Of a stretch of DNA of 64,000 nt, positions 42,637 to 52,526 are shown one piece after another. The notes beneath the pieces were generated by a model, which saw nothing but the letters and a program-made list of their open reading frames with translations, had not been told where the DNA came from and did not search any database. Made by a program: the position numbers and the translations under genes. The DNA comes from DTKD01 sp964494345 (GTDB lineage Bacteria; Armatimonadota; UBA5829). Location of the stretch: assembly GCA_964494345.1 (NCBI GenBank), contig CAZBSI010000003.1, forward strand, positions 124,001-188,000, given 5' to 3'. Each line of letters opens with the position of its first letter. Within the stretch, counting starts at the first letter, position 1.

Positions 42637-44888
42637 TCGCCTACCAATCTGACTTCGTATTCTAATTCGATGCCGTGTTTTTGGATCACCATTTCTCGAA
42701 CCCGCTCCGCCAGAGCATACAGGTCTGATGCGGATGCGCTTCGGGCGTTAAGAATAAAGTTTGCGTGTATGCCTGAGACCTCTGCGCCACCTTCGCGTAG
42801 CCCCTTGCCGCCAGCGGCTTCGATGAGCTTACCGGCGCTCATATTCGGCGGATTTTTGAAGAAACAGCCGGCGCTTTTGCCTTTGGGCTGGGTTTCAGCT
42901 CTGTGCTGCCGGACCGTTGCCAGGTGGCTGCGAATGGCCTCGCTGTCTCCTGGCGCGAGGGCAAATGTAGCCGAGGTGATAATAATGGAATGATCTGTCT
43001 GGAAACGGCTGTTTCTGTAGCTGAACCCGCATTCCTCTTTGGATAGAGTGCGAATGTCCCCTGTCTCGGTGACGACTCGGACGCTGGTCGTGACGGCGTC
43101 GATGTAGCCGCGATGGGTGCCTGCGTTCATTACTATGGCCCCGCCAACGCTGCCCGGCACCGTGCCGACCCCTTCGAGGCCGGTAAGGGAATGCTCTGCC
43201 GCGACATCCGCTACTTTGGATATCGCGGCTGCGGAACCGGCTGTGATGGTGTTTCCTTTCACCTCAATGGCCTCAAGCTGATCGCCCAGCCGAATAACAA
43301 CACCCCGAATGCCTTTGTCTGAGACCAGAAGATTGGCTCCGTCGCCGAGGATCATCCACGGGAGATTGTTTGCGTATATGTGCTTCATCAGGTCGGCGAG
43401 TTCGTTCTCGTCGTTGACCAGCACGAAATAATCAGCCGGGCCGCCGACACCGAGCGTGGTATGTTTAGACATTGGCTCGTTTTCGATTATCCTGCCCTTA
43501 AACGGCAACGGGCGTTTGGATATTAACAATTCCGCAAGCCGTTCACTGACTTGTCGAATGTCCCCTGCTCCGAGGACGATTACCATATCATTTTGATCAA
43601 TCGAGGCGGCGAGTTGGTCGACAATGGCGTCCTTATCTGCCACATGGCGAACGTCTGCGAAACCGCTTTGTTTCATAAGAGCGACGATAATTTCCGAGTT
43701 GACACCTTCGAGCGGCTCCTCTCGCGCACCATAAATCGGGGCCACGACGACTTCATCCGCCATAGAAAGCGCGTCTGCGATCTCATTTTGGAAAGCCTGG
43801 GTGCGGGAGTAGAGATGCGGCTGGTAGACGGCAATTATTCGCCGGTCGTATGCTGCTTTGGCGGCGGTAAGGGTGGCTTTGATCTCGGATGGATGATGCG
43901 CATAGTCGTCGACTACCATAGCGTCGCCGTAGTATAGCACCTCGAAACGTCGTCCGGTGCCTCGGAAACTCCTAAGCCCCTCGGCGATGGCGTCGAAGCT
44001 GGCTCCCATCTCGTGGGCGACCGCGGCGGCGGCAAGGGAGTTTGCGATGTTGTGCATCCCCGGCACTCGTATTTGAACCCTGCCGAGCGGATTGCCTTGA
44101 TGAATTAGAGTAAAGGACGGCTCCGGGGTGGAGATATCGATATCAATTGCCTGCCAATCGACTTGATCTTGAAAGCCGAAACGGACTATCCTGCGATCAT
44201 GACCCTCGCAGACCCTGCGTACCGTCGGGTCGTCCCAGTTGGCGATCACGCACCCGTCCGCGTCTACCTGTTCGATAAATTGCCTGAACGCCTTCTCGAC
44301 ATTTTCGGCTGTGGCGTAGTAGTCGAGATGTTCGGGTTCTATGTTGGTTACGACTGCAATCGAAGAGTAAAGCTGAAGAAAAGAGGCGAAGGCCTCGCAG
44401 GCTTCAGTTAGGATAACTGAATTGCCTCCGAGCCGGGCATTGCCGCCCAGACTCGCGAGATTGCCGCCGATCAACGTGGTCGCATCCAACCCGCTTGACT
44501 CAAATATCGAGTCAATCATAGAGGTGGTCGTAGTCTTGCCGTGGGTGCCTGATACTGAGATGCGATGCCTGTAAGGCTCCATCAGGCGGCCGAGCATAAT
44601 CGAACGCTCTATGGTTGGTATTTCCAATCGGCGGGCTTCGACGATCTCCGGGTTGTCCTGGGATATGGCGGCTGAGTAGACTACCACATCCGCACCGTGG
44701 ACGCTGGCGGCTTCGTGGCCGACGGTTACTTTTATCCCTTCGGCTCGCAGCTTGTCGAGGGCGGCGCTGTCCTGCCTGTCGGAGCCGGTTACGACATCAC
44801 CACGGCCGTGTAGTATGTGTGCGATGCCGCTCATACCGATGCCGCCGATGCCTATTAGATGATATTTAAGTCTTTGATTATTGCTCAT
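42630..44888 (-). CDS. murC/murB: MurC-MurB fusion: UDP-MurNAc--L-Ala ligase and UDP-GlcNAc-enolpyruvate reductase
   Basis: The 752-aa bifunctional protein has MurC in about residues 1-455: HLIGIGGIGMSGIAHIL, ATP loop SGTHGKTTTTS, EPEHLDYY and DYAHHPSEIKATL. MurB occupies about 460-752: NEPMSKHTTLGVGGPADYF, FAD-binding GDGANLLVSDKG, GTVPGSVGGAIVMNAG, catalytic Ser/Cys region KGKSAGCFFKNP. MurB precedes MurC in the pathway, so the fusion joins consecutive steps. The two are separate genes in most bacteria. The first base follows the murG stop by only 3 nt (a TTG abuts it), so coupling is tight. Confidence 0.95.
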   Translation of the reverse strand: MSNNQRLKYHLIGIGGIGMSGIAHILHGRGDVVTGSDRQDSAALDKLRAEGIKVTVGHEAASVHGADVVVYSAAISQDNPEIVEARRLEIPTIERSIMLGRLMEPYRHRISVSGTHGKTTTTSMIDSIFESSGLDATTLIGGNLASLGGNARLGGNSVILTEACEAFASFLQLYSSIAVVTNIEPEHLDYYATAENVEKAFRQFIEQVDADGCVIANWDDPTVRRVCEGHDRRIVRFGFQDQVDWQAIDIDISTPEPSFTLIHQGNPLGRVQIRVPGMHNIANSLAAAAVAHEMGASFDAIAEGLRSFRGTGRRFEVLYYGDAMVVDDYAHHPSEIKATLTAAKAAYDRRIIAVYQPHLYSRTQAFQNEIADALSMADEVVVAPIYGAREEPLEGVNSEIIVALMKQSGFADVRHVADKDAIVDQLAASIDQNDMVIVLGAGDIRQVSERLAELLISKRPLPFKGRIIENEPMSKHTTLGVGGPADYFVLVNDENELADLMKHIYANNLPWMILGDGANLLVSDKGIRGVVIRLGDQLEAIEVKGNTITAGSAAAISKVADVAAEHSLTGLEGVGTVPGSVGGAIVMNAGTHRGYIDAVTTSVRVVTETGDIRTLSKEECGFSYRNSRFQTDHSIIITSATFALAPGDSEAIRSHLATVRQHRAETQPKGKSAGCFFKNPPNMSAGKLIEAAGGKGLREGGAEVSGIHANFILNARSASASDLYALAERVREMVIQKHGIELEYEVRLVGEW

Positions 44889-44891
44889 CAA

Positions 44892-46025
44892 TCAGTTGTC
44901 CAAACCTGTTTTTGCAACTTGCAGAACTATACGGGCGACCCTATCTGCTGCGTCGGGTTTTCCGAGCGATTTGCTCGCCTCAGCCATCTTTGAAAGCTCA
45001 TTAGGCGATTTTCGCAGGCGGGCGATGATTTCGGCAAGCTGCTCGGAAGTTGTCGATAGATCCTCGCACATTATAGCAGCGCCGTGCTCGACAAGATGCT
45101 CGGCGTTGCGTTTCTGGTGTTGATCTTTATGATATGGATACGGAAATAGAATGCTCGGCTTGCCTGCGGCGGTGATTTCGGCTACTGTTCCGCCGCTGCG
45201 GCTTATTATTAAGTCCGCGCTAGCCAGGGCCAAAGGCATATCTATATATGCTTCAACGTGATAGTGCGGGTGTTCCTCCGGCTTGCCGAGATACGCGCGC
45301 ATATTATCTATATTGCGCTGGCCGACCTGGTGAAGGAGTTGGGTGGAGCCGTCATCTATCAGAGGCCACGCACCCGCGATGATCTCGTTTGGTTTCTGTG
45401 CGCCCTGGCTTCCTCCGACTGCCGCGATAGTGAATAAATCCTCATCAAGGCCCAACTGTCGCCGCGCATCTGTTTTATCGGGCAATTGGCGAAGCTGGGA
45501 GCGAATCGGAAGGCCGGTGACCTCGGTTTTCGACTTGGGCAGATATGCGGTCGATGAGTCGAATGTGACACAGACTTTGTCGGCAATTTTGCTTAGCAAA
45601 GTGTTAGTGCGGCCTGGTTTGGCGTTTTGTTCGTGTATGACGATTTTGCCGCCGAGGGTTCGCTGTGCGAGTAGAATCGCTGCAGTCACATATCCGCCGG
45701 TTCCGACCACGACATCTGGTTTGAACTGCTTTAGCACTCTGCGTGCCCTGAAAACACCTGTCATCAGTTTAGCCAGAGATCGCATATTGCGAAGAGATAA
45801 AGATTTTGAGATCGGGCCGCTGGGGATTGGTATGAACTCAAGCCCCGCGTCTCGTGCGATATCTCCCTCCGGGCCGTGTGAGCTGCCGATGTAGAGAATC
45901 TCGACATTCGGATGCAACTGCGCAAGCGCCTGGGCTATGCTTATAGCCGGGTATACGTGTCCGCCCGTGCCCCCGCCTGTAAGCGCGACTTTAATGGCGT
46001 TATTATGTGATTTTTGAGAGTTCAT
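44892..46025 (-). CDS. murG: Lipid II synthase MurG
   Basis: The 377-aa GT28 glycosyltransferase transfers GlcNAc to lipid I at the inner membrane face. The N-terminal glycine loop ALTGGGTGGHVYPAISIAQ, VVGTGGYVTAAILLA, HEQNAKPGRTN, and the donor site SRSGGTVAEITAAGKPSIL are present. The start ATG overlaps the ftsW stop by 4 nt (ATGA). Confidence 0.96.
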   Translation of the reverse strand: MNSQKSHNNAIKVALTGGGTGGHVYPAISIAQALAQLHPNVEILYIGSSHGPEGDIARDAGLEFIPIPSGPISKSLSLRNMRSLAKLMTGVFRARRVLKQFKPDVVVGTGGYVTAAILLAQRTLGGKIVIHEQNAKPGRTNTLLSKIADKVCVTFDSSTAYLPKSKTEVTGLPIRSQLRQLPDKTDARRQLGLDEDLFTIAAVGGSQGAQKPNEIIAGAWPLIDDGSTQLLHQVGQRNIDNMRAYLGKPEEHPHYHVEAYIDMPLALASADLIISRSGGTVAEITAAGKPSILFPYPYHKDQHQKRNAEHLVEHGAAIMCEDLSTTSEQLAEIIARLRKSPNELSKMAEASKSLGKPDAADRVARIVLQVAKTGLDN

Positions 46026-47146
46026 TTACGCGATTCCGATGCGGTTCTGGAAACAGACAGGAGCACCCCTACCCCTGCCAGAGTGATAATTAACGACGAT
46101 CCTCCGTAGCTGACGAATGGCAAAGTGACACCTGTGGCGGGGATTAGCGCGCTTACAACCGCGACATTTATACACGCCTGTATGCCGATCATCGACGTAA
46201 TTCCGACCGCAAGCAGGCTGGAGTAGGTGTTTTTTGCTCTCTTTGCGACCCGAAGCCCGGCATACATAAAAAATATAAATAGCGCCAACACGATCAGACT
46301 TCCGATCAGTCCGGTTTCCTCGCCGACTGTCGAGAAAATAAAGTCGGTGGAGGTGGCGGGGAGATAGAGTTTTTCAAGGCCCTCGCAAAGCCCGCTGCCG
46401 ACCACCCCACCCCTGCCTAATGCTATGAGAGAATGGACGACCTGATATCCGTCGTCGTAACGATATTGCCACGGATCAAGCCAGACCTGCACTCGATCGA
46501 AGCGGTACGGAGCCGCCTTTATGCCGACTACAACTATCATAATCAGCATCAGGCTCACAAATATGATATGACGCTTTCGGCCACCTGCAGCGATCCACAT
46601 AGCCATACAGGTTGCAATCATAGCCAACGCGGTGCCCATATCCGGCTGTTTGAAGACCAATCCGATAATGAGCAACACCGCAATAACGGGCCACATCCAC
46701 TGAGAGTCGATCTTTTTGAGTATTTTTTTGCCTTGCGAGAAGAACCCGGCGAGGTATATCACAATCGCCAGTTTGGCGATTTCGCTTGGCTGTAAGGTAA
46801 TAGGGCCGAATTTATACCACCGCAAAGCGCCGTTCACTTTAGTGCCGAAAGCGTATAACAGAATAAGTGACGCTATGGATAGCAGGAGAAGCGGAGTCGA
46901 TATCTTTTGCAGAGCGCTGACAGGTATCCTTGACGCGATAAGCATAGCCAAAATCCCGATTACCGCGAAGACGATCTGCTTTTTGGCGTAGAACCAGGAG
47001 TCGTTGTTGGTCCATTCGGCCTCGACTGTTTTGGCAAAGCTCGAATCGTAAACCAGCCATACCCCCATCAATACGAGCAGTATCACCGGTATAAAAACGT
47101 TAATATCCATAAGCCCCGGATGGGTTCGTGTCGCTGACTTTTTCAT
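46022..47146 (-). CDS. ftsW: SEDS peptidoglycan polymerase FtsW
   Basis: The 374-aa integral membrane glycan polymerase has about ten membrane helices and the SEDS signatures: GALRWYKFGPITLQPSEIAK, QPDMGTALAMI (with the catalytic Asp loop), DDGYQVVHSLIALGRGG, TDFIFSTVGEETGLIG and PFVSYGGSSLII. Its position between murD and murG marks it as FtsW rather than RodA. It overlaps murD by 4 nt. Confidence 0.95.
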   Translation of the reverse strand: MKKSATRTHPGLMDINVFIPVILLVLMGVWLVYDSSFAKTVEAEWTNNDSWFYAKKQIVFAVIGILAMLIASRIPVSALQKISTPLLLLSIASLILLYAFGTKVNGALRWYKFGPITLQPSEIAKLAIVIYLAGFFSQGKKILKKIDSQWMWPVIAVLLIIGLVFKQPDMGTALAMIATCMAMWIAAGGRKRHIIFVSLMLIMIVVVGIKAAPYRFDRVQVWLDPWQYRYDDGYQVVHSLIALGRGGVVGSGLCEGLEKLYLPATSTDFIFSTVGEETGLIGSLIVLALFIFFMYAGLRVAKRAKNTYSSLLAVGITSMIGIQACINVAVVSALIPATGVTLPFVSYGGSSLIITLAGVGVLLSVSRTASESRK

Positions 47147-48531
47147 GTCTGCTCACGCTCCAATTCTCGCACGGCCTGCTCGAACTCTTTTCCTCTGTGC
47201 TGAAAGTCCCTGAACATATCGAAACTCGCCATACCCGGGCTGAGCACCACCGCATCGCCTGGCTCCGCCATTCGACTTGCGACCCTCACCGCGTCGGACA
47301 TAGACGCCGCCATTGTAATCGCATCGAAACCGGCGTTATGAGCGGCTTGTCGCAGGGCTTCGGCGTCCGCACCTATCAATATGACGTGTTTGGCCTTGCG
47401 CTTGTAGGCGTCGCCTATCGGGGAGAAATCGTCTGCTTTGCCCTTGAGTTTACCGCCGGATATGATGATCTGAGGCCGCTGGGTCGCCTCAATTGAGCGC
47501 ACTACCGCCACGACGTTGGTACACATAGAATTGTTGATGTAGAGAACATCGTTAATAGTGGCAACCGGCTCCATTCGATGCGGGATCGGCTCGAATGCGC
47601 GTATGGCGTCTCGCATTTTATCGAAATCTGAATCTAAAAATACGGCTGCTGCACACACGGCGGCGAGGGTGTTTTCTATGTTGTGAGCGCCGGGCAAGGG
47701 AATATCCGACGCCTGACAAATCGTGGTCTGATTGCCCTGAAATCTGAGAACCAACTTATCGTCCTGCAGAAACGCACCCTCTTCTACCTCGGATTTGATA
47801 GAAAATTGCAGCACATGGGCTTTTAATGAGGGGGCGAAAGCTGCGGTAATTGGATTGTCTGCGTTTATTACTGCGAAGTCGTCGATTGTCTGATTTTCGA
47901 ACATTCGAACTTTTGCCGCGATGTAGTTATCCATAGTCACGTGGCGATCCATATGATCTTTGGATACATTCAACAGCATCGCCACTTTAGGTCGGAAATC
48001 TTTGATTAACTCGAGCTGGAAGCTGCTTAACTCGGCGACGATTACGCTTTTGGCGGCCGCCTGGTGAGCGGCGCGCACCAGTGGCATTTCGATATCATTG
48101 GCTGCGATGTTGCCTGCGATGTATGTATCGTAGCCGGTCGCGTTAAGTATTCGCTCGGTCATTACTGTTGTGGTGGTCTTGCCGTTGGTGCCGGTTATGG
48201 CGACTATGGGCGCTTTTGATATGCGGTAGGCAAGCTCAATTTCACTGATTATCTCGATGCCGCGCCTGTTGGCTTCCTGTAATGCGGGTAGGTCTGCAGG
48301 CACACCGGGGCTTGGGACGAGCAGATGGACTCCGTTTAGGTCGATTTTGTCGGCTGAAGCAGTTACGCGGACTCCCAGCGAATCAGCGGTTGCGATGGCC
48401 TCGGTCAACTCTTCGGCTGGTTTATTGTCGAAGATGTGGACATTAGCGCCGAGATTAGTCATAACCTCGGCCACTGCCAGGCCCGTGCGCGCCGCTCCTA
48501 TTACTGTGATATTCTTTCCCGCGTAGTCCAT
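47143..48531 (-). CDS. murD: UDP-MurNAc-L-Ala--D-Glu ligase MurD
   Basis: The 462-aa Mur ligase adds D-glutamate. NITVIGAARTGLAVAEVM, the ATP loop AITGTNGKTTTTVM, LNVSKDHMDRH and INNSMCTNVVAVVRSI are seen. The last segment replaces the usual DSKATN with NNSMCTN, an odd variant of the D-Glu-site motif. It follows mraY by 6 nt. Confidence 0.94.
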   Translation of the reverse strand: MDYAGKNITVIGAARTGLAVAEVMTNLGANVHIFDNKPAEELTEAIATADSLGVRVTASADKIDLNGVHLLVPSPGVPADLPALQEANRRGIEIISEIELAYRISKAPIVAITGTNGKTTTTVMTERILNATGYDTYIAGNIAANDIEMPLVRAAHQAAAKSVIVAELSSFQLELIKDFRPKVAMLLNVSKDHMDRHVTMDNYIAAKVRMFENQTIDDFAVINADNPITAAFAPSLKAHVLQFSIKSEVEEGAFLQDDKLVLRFQGNQTTICQASDIPLPGAHNIENTLAAVCAAAVFLDSDFDKMRDAIRAFEPIPHRMEPVATINDVLYINNSMCTNVVAVVRSIEATQRPQIIISGGKLKGKADDFSPIGDAYKRKAKHVILIGADAEALRQAAHNAGFDAITMAASMSDAVRVASRMAEPGDAVVLSPGMASFDMFRDFQHRGKEFEQAVRELEREQT

Positions 48532-48537
48532 TTCAGC

Positions 48538-49593
48538 CTACCACCAGTTGAATCCCGCGCCGATAAATGCGATCAGCACGGCTAATACTGCGCATATCCA
48601 AAATCGGACGACCACGGTTTGTTCTGAGAATCCCGACAGCTCAAAGTGATGATGGATCGGGCTTTTTTTGAAGACCCTGCGCCCGGTGCCGGTGGTGATG
48701 CGGGTGAACTTGAATACCGCCCATTGAAGCGCGCTCGATAGCCCGTCGATAATAAACACCGACCCCAGGACCATCATTACTATCTCGGTGTGGGTGATAA
48801 TCGCAACGGCCGGCAGCGCGACGCCGATGGCAAGCGCGCCGGTGTCGCCCATAAATATCCGGGCAGGGTTGGTGTTGTGCCACAAAAACGCGAGACAAGC
48901 GCCGGCTATTGCGGGCATGATCAGAACCACTTCGCGAGATTCAGTGGCGTGGCGCAGGGGGACGAATATCAGCAGCAAAGTGAACGCCATTGTGGCTATC
49001 GCTGTGAGACCGGCCACTAATCCATCTAACCCGTCGGTGATGTTAACGAAATTCGCCATTCCCACCAAAAACACCAGCGCGAACGCCCAGTAGAGCCAGC
49101 CGCCGAGCACCTGGACTCCGCCTATAATTAACACCGGCGCGAAGGTGTTCTTATGTGCGATTGCCAGCCACGCTAGAAACCCCGCAGCGAGCAGGACTTG
49201 CAATATGAACTTAGGTTTAGAGGATATGCCGCGAACGGAGCCTATGGGGTTAATGGTGAGATAGTCGTCGATAAATCCCAGCAGGCAATAGCCCAGTATC
49301 AGCATCAAAACAGCGGTCAGGGTGGGAATCCACGATGTTATACTGCCCTGCGGACTGGTCATCGGCCGGAAACACCACGTGCTGGCCAAAGCTCCGCCGA
49401 ATATGCCAGCCACTATGATGAACCCGCCCATAGTAGGGGTTCCGGCCTTGGATTTGTGCGAATCAGGCCCGTCCTCGCTGATCCTCTGGCCCGCACCCCG
49501 CCTCTTGAGAGCAGCTATCACGCCAGGAGCAAATATCATAGATGTAATAAACGCAGCCGCAAACGGCAGCGCGATGAACATAACGTTAGGCAA
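48538..49593 (-). CDS. mraY: Phospho-MurNAc-pentapeptide transferase MraY
   Basis: The 351-aa membrane enzyme links UDP-MurNAc-pentapeptide to undecaprenyl phosphate to form lipid I. Ten predicted helices; conserved loops SHKSKAGTPTMGGFI, GFIDDYL (Asp pair), NFVNITDGLDGLVAG, FMGDTGALAIGVALP and KSPIHHHFELSG are intact. It overlaps murF by 8 nt. Confidence 0.96.
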   Translation of the reverse strand: MPNVMFIALPFAAAFITSMIFAPGVIAALKRRGAGQRISEDGPDSHKSKAGTPTMGGFIIVAGIFGGALASTWCFRPMTSPQGSITSWIPTLTAVLMLILGYCLLGFIDDYLTINPIGSVRGISSKPKFILQVLLAAGFLAWLAIAHKNTFAPVLIIGGVQVLGGWLYWAFALVFLVGMANFVNITDGLDGLVAGLTAIATMAFTLLLIFVPLRHATESREVVLIMPAIAGACLAFLWHNTNPARIFMGDTGALAIGVALPAVAIITHTEIVMMVLGSVFIIDGLSSALQWAVFKFTRITTGTGRRVFKKSPIHHHFELSGFSEQTVVVRFWICAVLAVLIAFIGAGFNWW

Positions 49594-50953
49594 TCAAATC
49601 CTCCACAATTCGCTCCATTTTTAGGGCACGCGACCCCTTCACGAGCACGACATCTCCCTCGCGAACCATCCCGGCGACCTCTGCGGCAGCTTCTGCACTG
49701 TCGTTAAATTCGATTATCGCGTCTACGGACATTCCCTCGTCGATGGCTCCGCGGGCGATGAGTTTGGCGTATTCTCCGACCACAACGAGCAAATCGACGC
49801 CGCATCTTTGGGCCGTTCTGCCGATTTCCAAGTGGGCCTCGGAGGCATAGCCCCCAAGCTCCAGCATATCTCCGAGAGTAGCGATTCTGCGGCCGCCCTC
49901 CATCATAGACAGGGTTTTCAGCGCGCTCTTGACCGATGCGGGACTGGCGTTATAAGTGTCGTCTATGACCACGCAGCCTTTTCGGCTCGGCACAATTTTG
50001 GACCGTTTCTCCGGCGCCTTGAAGTTGGTGAGAGCGGATTGTATAGACTTATGGTCGATGCCCAACACCTCGCCGACAGCGACAGCGGCCAGAGCGTCTT
50101 TTATGTTGTGCTCTCCGGGGACCGGAATATATACATCGAAGTCGCCGTTTTCAGTCGTCACGTTGAAACTGCAACAGCCGTCGGAGTCTATCACCGAAGA
50201 GTGCGCCCGAACCTGAGCGTTTGCTCCTTCTCCGAATGTGATAATTCGACAATTCGCCCGCCTGCGAAGATATTCGAAGTAGCGGTCGTCGGCGTTGAGA
50301 ATCGCCGTGCCATCTGAAGGTAGATGGTCGAGTAGCTCGCCTTTAGCGTCGGCGATGGCGTCTAGTGAGCCGAGCAGTTCGATATGGGACATATGGATAT
50401 TTGTTATCACGCCGATAGACGGCCTGGCTATTTTCGCGAGATAGTCAATTTGACCCGCCCCGCGCATCGCCAGTTCGACTACCGCGGTTTTATGACGCCC
50501 AGAAAGATTGAAAAGAGTCAGTGGCAGGCCGATCTCGTTGTTGAAATTGCCCTCGTTTTTGAGCACAGGTCCACGCGCCGCAGCGACCGCCGCTATCATC
50601 TCCTTCGTGGTGGTCTTTCCTACACTGCCGGTTACGCCGATCATAACAGGAGAAAATTTAGAGCGATAGTGCGCGGCGAGGTCTCCAAGGGCCAGTAACG
50701 TATCCGGCACACGAACAGTAAGACACTGCGCCTCGACCTTGCGGGAGACCATCACCCCAACTGCGCCCCTGGCAAGCGCATCTGCCAGAAACTTATGGCC
50801 ATCGGAGTTCTCACCCGTAAGGGCTACGAACATGTCCCCACGGGTAATCGTGCGTGTATCCGTGCTGATTCCAGTGATCGGCGTATTGGAGTCGCCGACC
50901 ATCAGCGTGCCGTTGGTCGCCTCGACTATTTCTCCGGCCGTGATTTGCTGCAT
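49586..50953 (-). CDS. murF: UDP-MurNAc-tripeptide--D-Ala-D-Ala ligase MurF
   Basis: The 455-aa ligase adds D-Ala-D-Ala. The N-terminal uridine domain (ISTDTRTITRGDMFVALTG), ATP loop IGVTGSVGKTTTKEMI, KNEGNFNNEIGLPLTL and DDTYNASPASVKSALK are present. It overlaps murE by 28 nt and mraY by 8 nt. Confidence 0.95.
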   Translation of the reverse strand: MQQITAGEIVEATNGTLMVGDSNTPITGISTDTRTITRGDMFVALTGENSDGHKFLADALARGAVGVMVSRKVEAQCLTVRVPDTLLALGDLAAHYRSKFSPVMIGVTGSVGKTTTKEMIAAVAAARGPVLKNEGNFNNEIGLPLTLFNLSGRHKTAVVELAMRGAGQIDYLAKIARPSIGVITNIHMSHIELLGSLDAIADAKGELLDHLPSDGTAILNADDRYFEYLRRRANCRIITFGEGANAQVRAHSSVIDSDGCCSFNVTTENGDFDVYIPVPGEHNIKDALAAVAVGEVLGIDHKSIQSALTNFKAPEKRSKIVPSRKGCVVIDDTYNASPASVKSALKTLSMMEGGRRIATLGDMLELGGYASEAHLEIGRTAQRCGVDLLVVVGEYAKLIARGAIDEGMSVDAIIEFNDSAEAAAEVAGMVREGDVVLVKGSRALKMERIVEDLIA

Positions 50954-52407
50954 TCCAGCACCTCCCGTGCCACCTGTCTATCATCGAAGTGAATGATGCG
51001 ATCTGCGAAAATCTGGTAGTCCTCGTGCCCTTTGCCAGCGATTACAACCACATCACCAGAATTGGCCATTAAAATAGCCTCTTTAATAGCCCCGCCGCGA
51101 TCGGGCTGGATGGTGACCCGGCTTCGGTCGTTATCTGCTATGCCGGTCAATATTTCCGTGATAATCGACACCGGCTCTTCGGTGCGCGGATTATCTGAAG
51201 TGACCACAAGCAGATCGGCGAGTTCGGCGGCAATGGAGCCCATAATCGGACGCTTGCCCCTGTCGCGATCCCCGCCGCAGCCGAAAACGACAATCAGATT
51301 ATTTGAGGTTATGTTTCGCGCCGTGCGAAGAACGTTTTCAAGCTCGTCGGGTGTGTGAGCGTAGTCCACAATCACGCCGAAATCCTGGCCGCAGTCGACC
51401 GATTCAAACCGACCGGGCACCTGATGAGCCGATGCGAGACCTTTAGCAATAGAGTCCATATCCAGCCCCATCGCAAGAGCCGCAGTGGCCGATGCCAGGG
51501 CATTATATACATTAAAATATCCCCCTATTCCGAGCTTGATCGGGACACTTTCACCGGAATAGGTAAGATCAAATTTGACGGAGCGATCAGTAACCTCGAT
51601 GTTCGACGCTCTTACATCGGCAGAAGAATCAATGGCGAAGGTCATCGACTTCGGGCTGGCGTCGATTACCTGCCCCGCCGCGGGGTCGTCCGCATTGACT
51701 ACTGCCACAAATGGCTTGTCCGACTTTGCGGGATAGTCCCGGAATAGAATTAGCTTGGCGTCGAGGTAGTTCTCTACGGTGCCGTGGAAGTCGAGGTGGT
51801 CGCGGGCTATGTTGGTGAATACGCCGCAGTCAAACTCGCAGCCCATAGTGCGACCTTGATATAACCCGTGCGAACTGGTCTCTATTGCGACCGTATCGAC
51901 CCCATCTTCGACCATCTGCGCGAACAGCCTCTGCAAATCGACTGATTGCGGGGTGGTGTGGTGAGTCTCGATATAATGGTCGTCTACTCGTGCGCCCATG
52001 GTGCCTATTAAGCCAGCAGTGTGACCTGCTGAGTTAAAAATTGCCTGAATAAGATGGGTGACAGTGGTTTTGCCGCTGGTGCCGGTGACCCCGATCAGTT
52101 TAATTTTCCTGGTCGGGTTACCGAAAAATGGGGCAGATATCACACCCATCGCCAGCTTGCCGTCCGGGACTATCGCGCAAGGAACGTCGATACCTCCCGG
52201 GTCGCGTTCTGCAATGATGGCAGAGGCGCCGGATGATATGGCGGAGTCGATGAAATTATGCCCGTCGAATGAGCCGCCCTGTATGGCGATAAACAGCCAG
52301 CCGGGCTGCACATTGCGGCTGTCGTAGGTTATGCCTGTGATCTCAGCCTCACTAGGTCTAACCACGCGGACATCTGATAAATATTTGACCAGGTCTGTAA
52401 ACTGCAT
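50926..52407 (-). CDS. murE: UDP-MurNAc-L-Ala-D-Glu--meso-DAP ligase MurE
   Basis: The 493-aa Mur ligase has ITYDSRNVQPGWLFIAIQG, ATP loop GVTGTSGKTTVTHL and the diaminopimelate motif DNPRTEEP, in which Asn and Arg contact meso-DAP. Lysine-adding MurE enzymes have a different sequence there, so the wall is predicted to contain meso-DAP. The ATG has no Shine-Dalgarno at a normal distance, but a perfect TATAAT ends 7 nt upstream, implying a leaderless transcript after a strong terminator. Confidence 0.95.
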   Translation of the reverse strand: MQFTDLVKYLSDVRVVRPSEAEITGITYDSRNVQPGWLFIAIQGGSFDGHNFIDSAISSGASAIIAERDPGGIDVPCAIVPDGKLAMGVISAPFFGNPTRKIKLIGVTGTSGKTTVTHLIQAIFNSAGHTAGLIGTMGARVDDHYIETHHTTPQSVDLQRLFAQMVEDGVDTVAIETSSHGLYQGRTMGCEFDCGVFTNIARDHLDFHGTVENYLDAKLILFRDYPAKSDKPFVAVVNADDPAAGQVIDASPKSMTFAIDSSADVRASNIEVTDRSVKFDLTYSGESVPIKLGIGGYFNVYNALASATAALAMGLDMDSIAKGLASAHQVPGRFESVDCGQDFGVIVDYAHTPDELENVLRTARNITSNNLIVVFGCGGDRDRGKRPIMGSIAAELADLLVVTSDNPRTEEPVSIITEILTGIADNDRSRVTIQPDRGGAIKEAILMANSGDVVVIAGKGHEDYQIFADRIIHFDDRQVAREVLECSKSRPEK

Positions 52408-52414
52408 AGCTTAT

Positions 52415-52420
52415 ATTATA
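52415..52420 (-). promoter_or_regulatory. -10 element of a probable leaderless murE promoter
   Basis: Minus-strand TATAAT with exactly 7 nt to the murE ATG, the same geometry as at the HAD gene (17201-17214). No convincing -35 is present. Confidence 0.5.
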
Positions 52421-52459
52421 ACGCCCCTGATGCGTAATCGGTTACGACCAAACGCAAAC

Positions 52460-52526
52460 AAAAAAAGGGGGTTGCGCCCGCTGTCAAGATTCGCCCAAGT
52501 ATCTTGCCCACCAGAGACACAACCCC
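52460..52526 (-). terminator. Two-tier intrinsic terminator between ftsI and murE
   Basis: On the minus strand GGGGTTG (52520-52526) pairs with CAACCCC (52468-52474), enclosing an inner stem CAAGAT/ATCTTG (52501-52506 with 52485-52490) whose loop is ACTTGGGCGA. Seven T follow at 52460-52466. Confidence 0.75.

Noticed and set aside
38349..52407. Foreign origin for parts of the dcw cluster
   Set aside because: Gene order, overlaps and base composition are uniform; only the gap before murE stands out.
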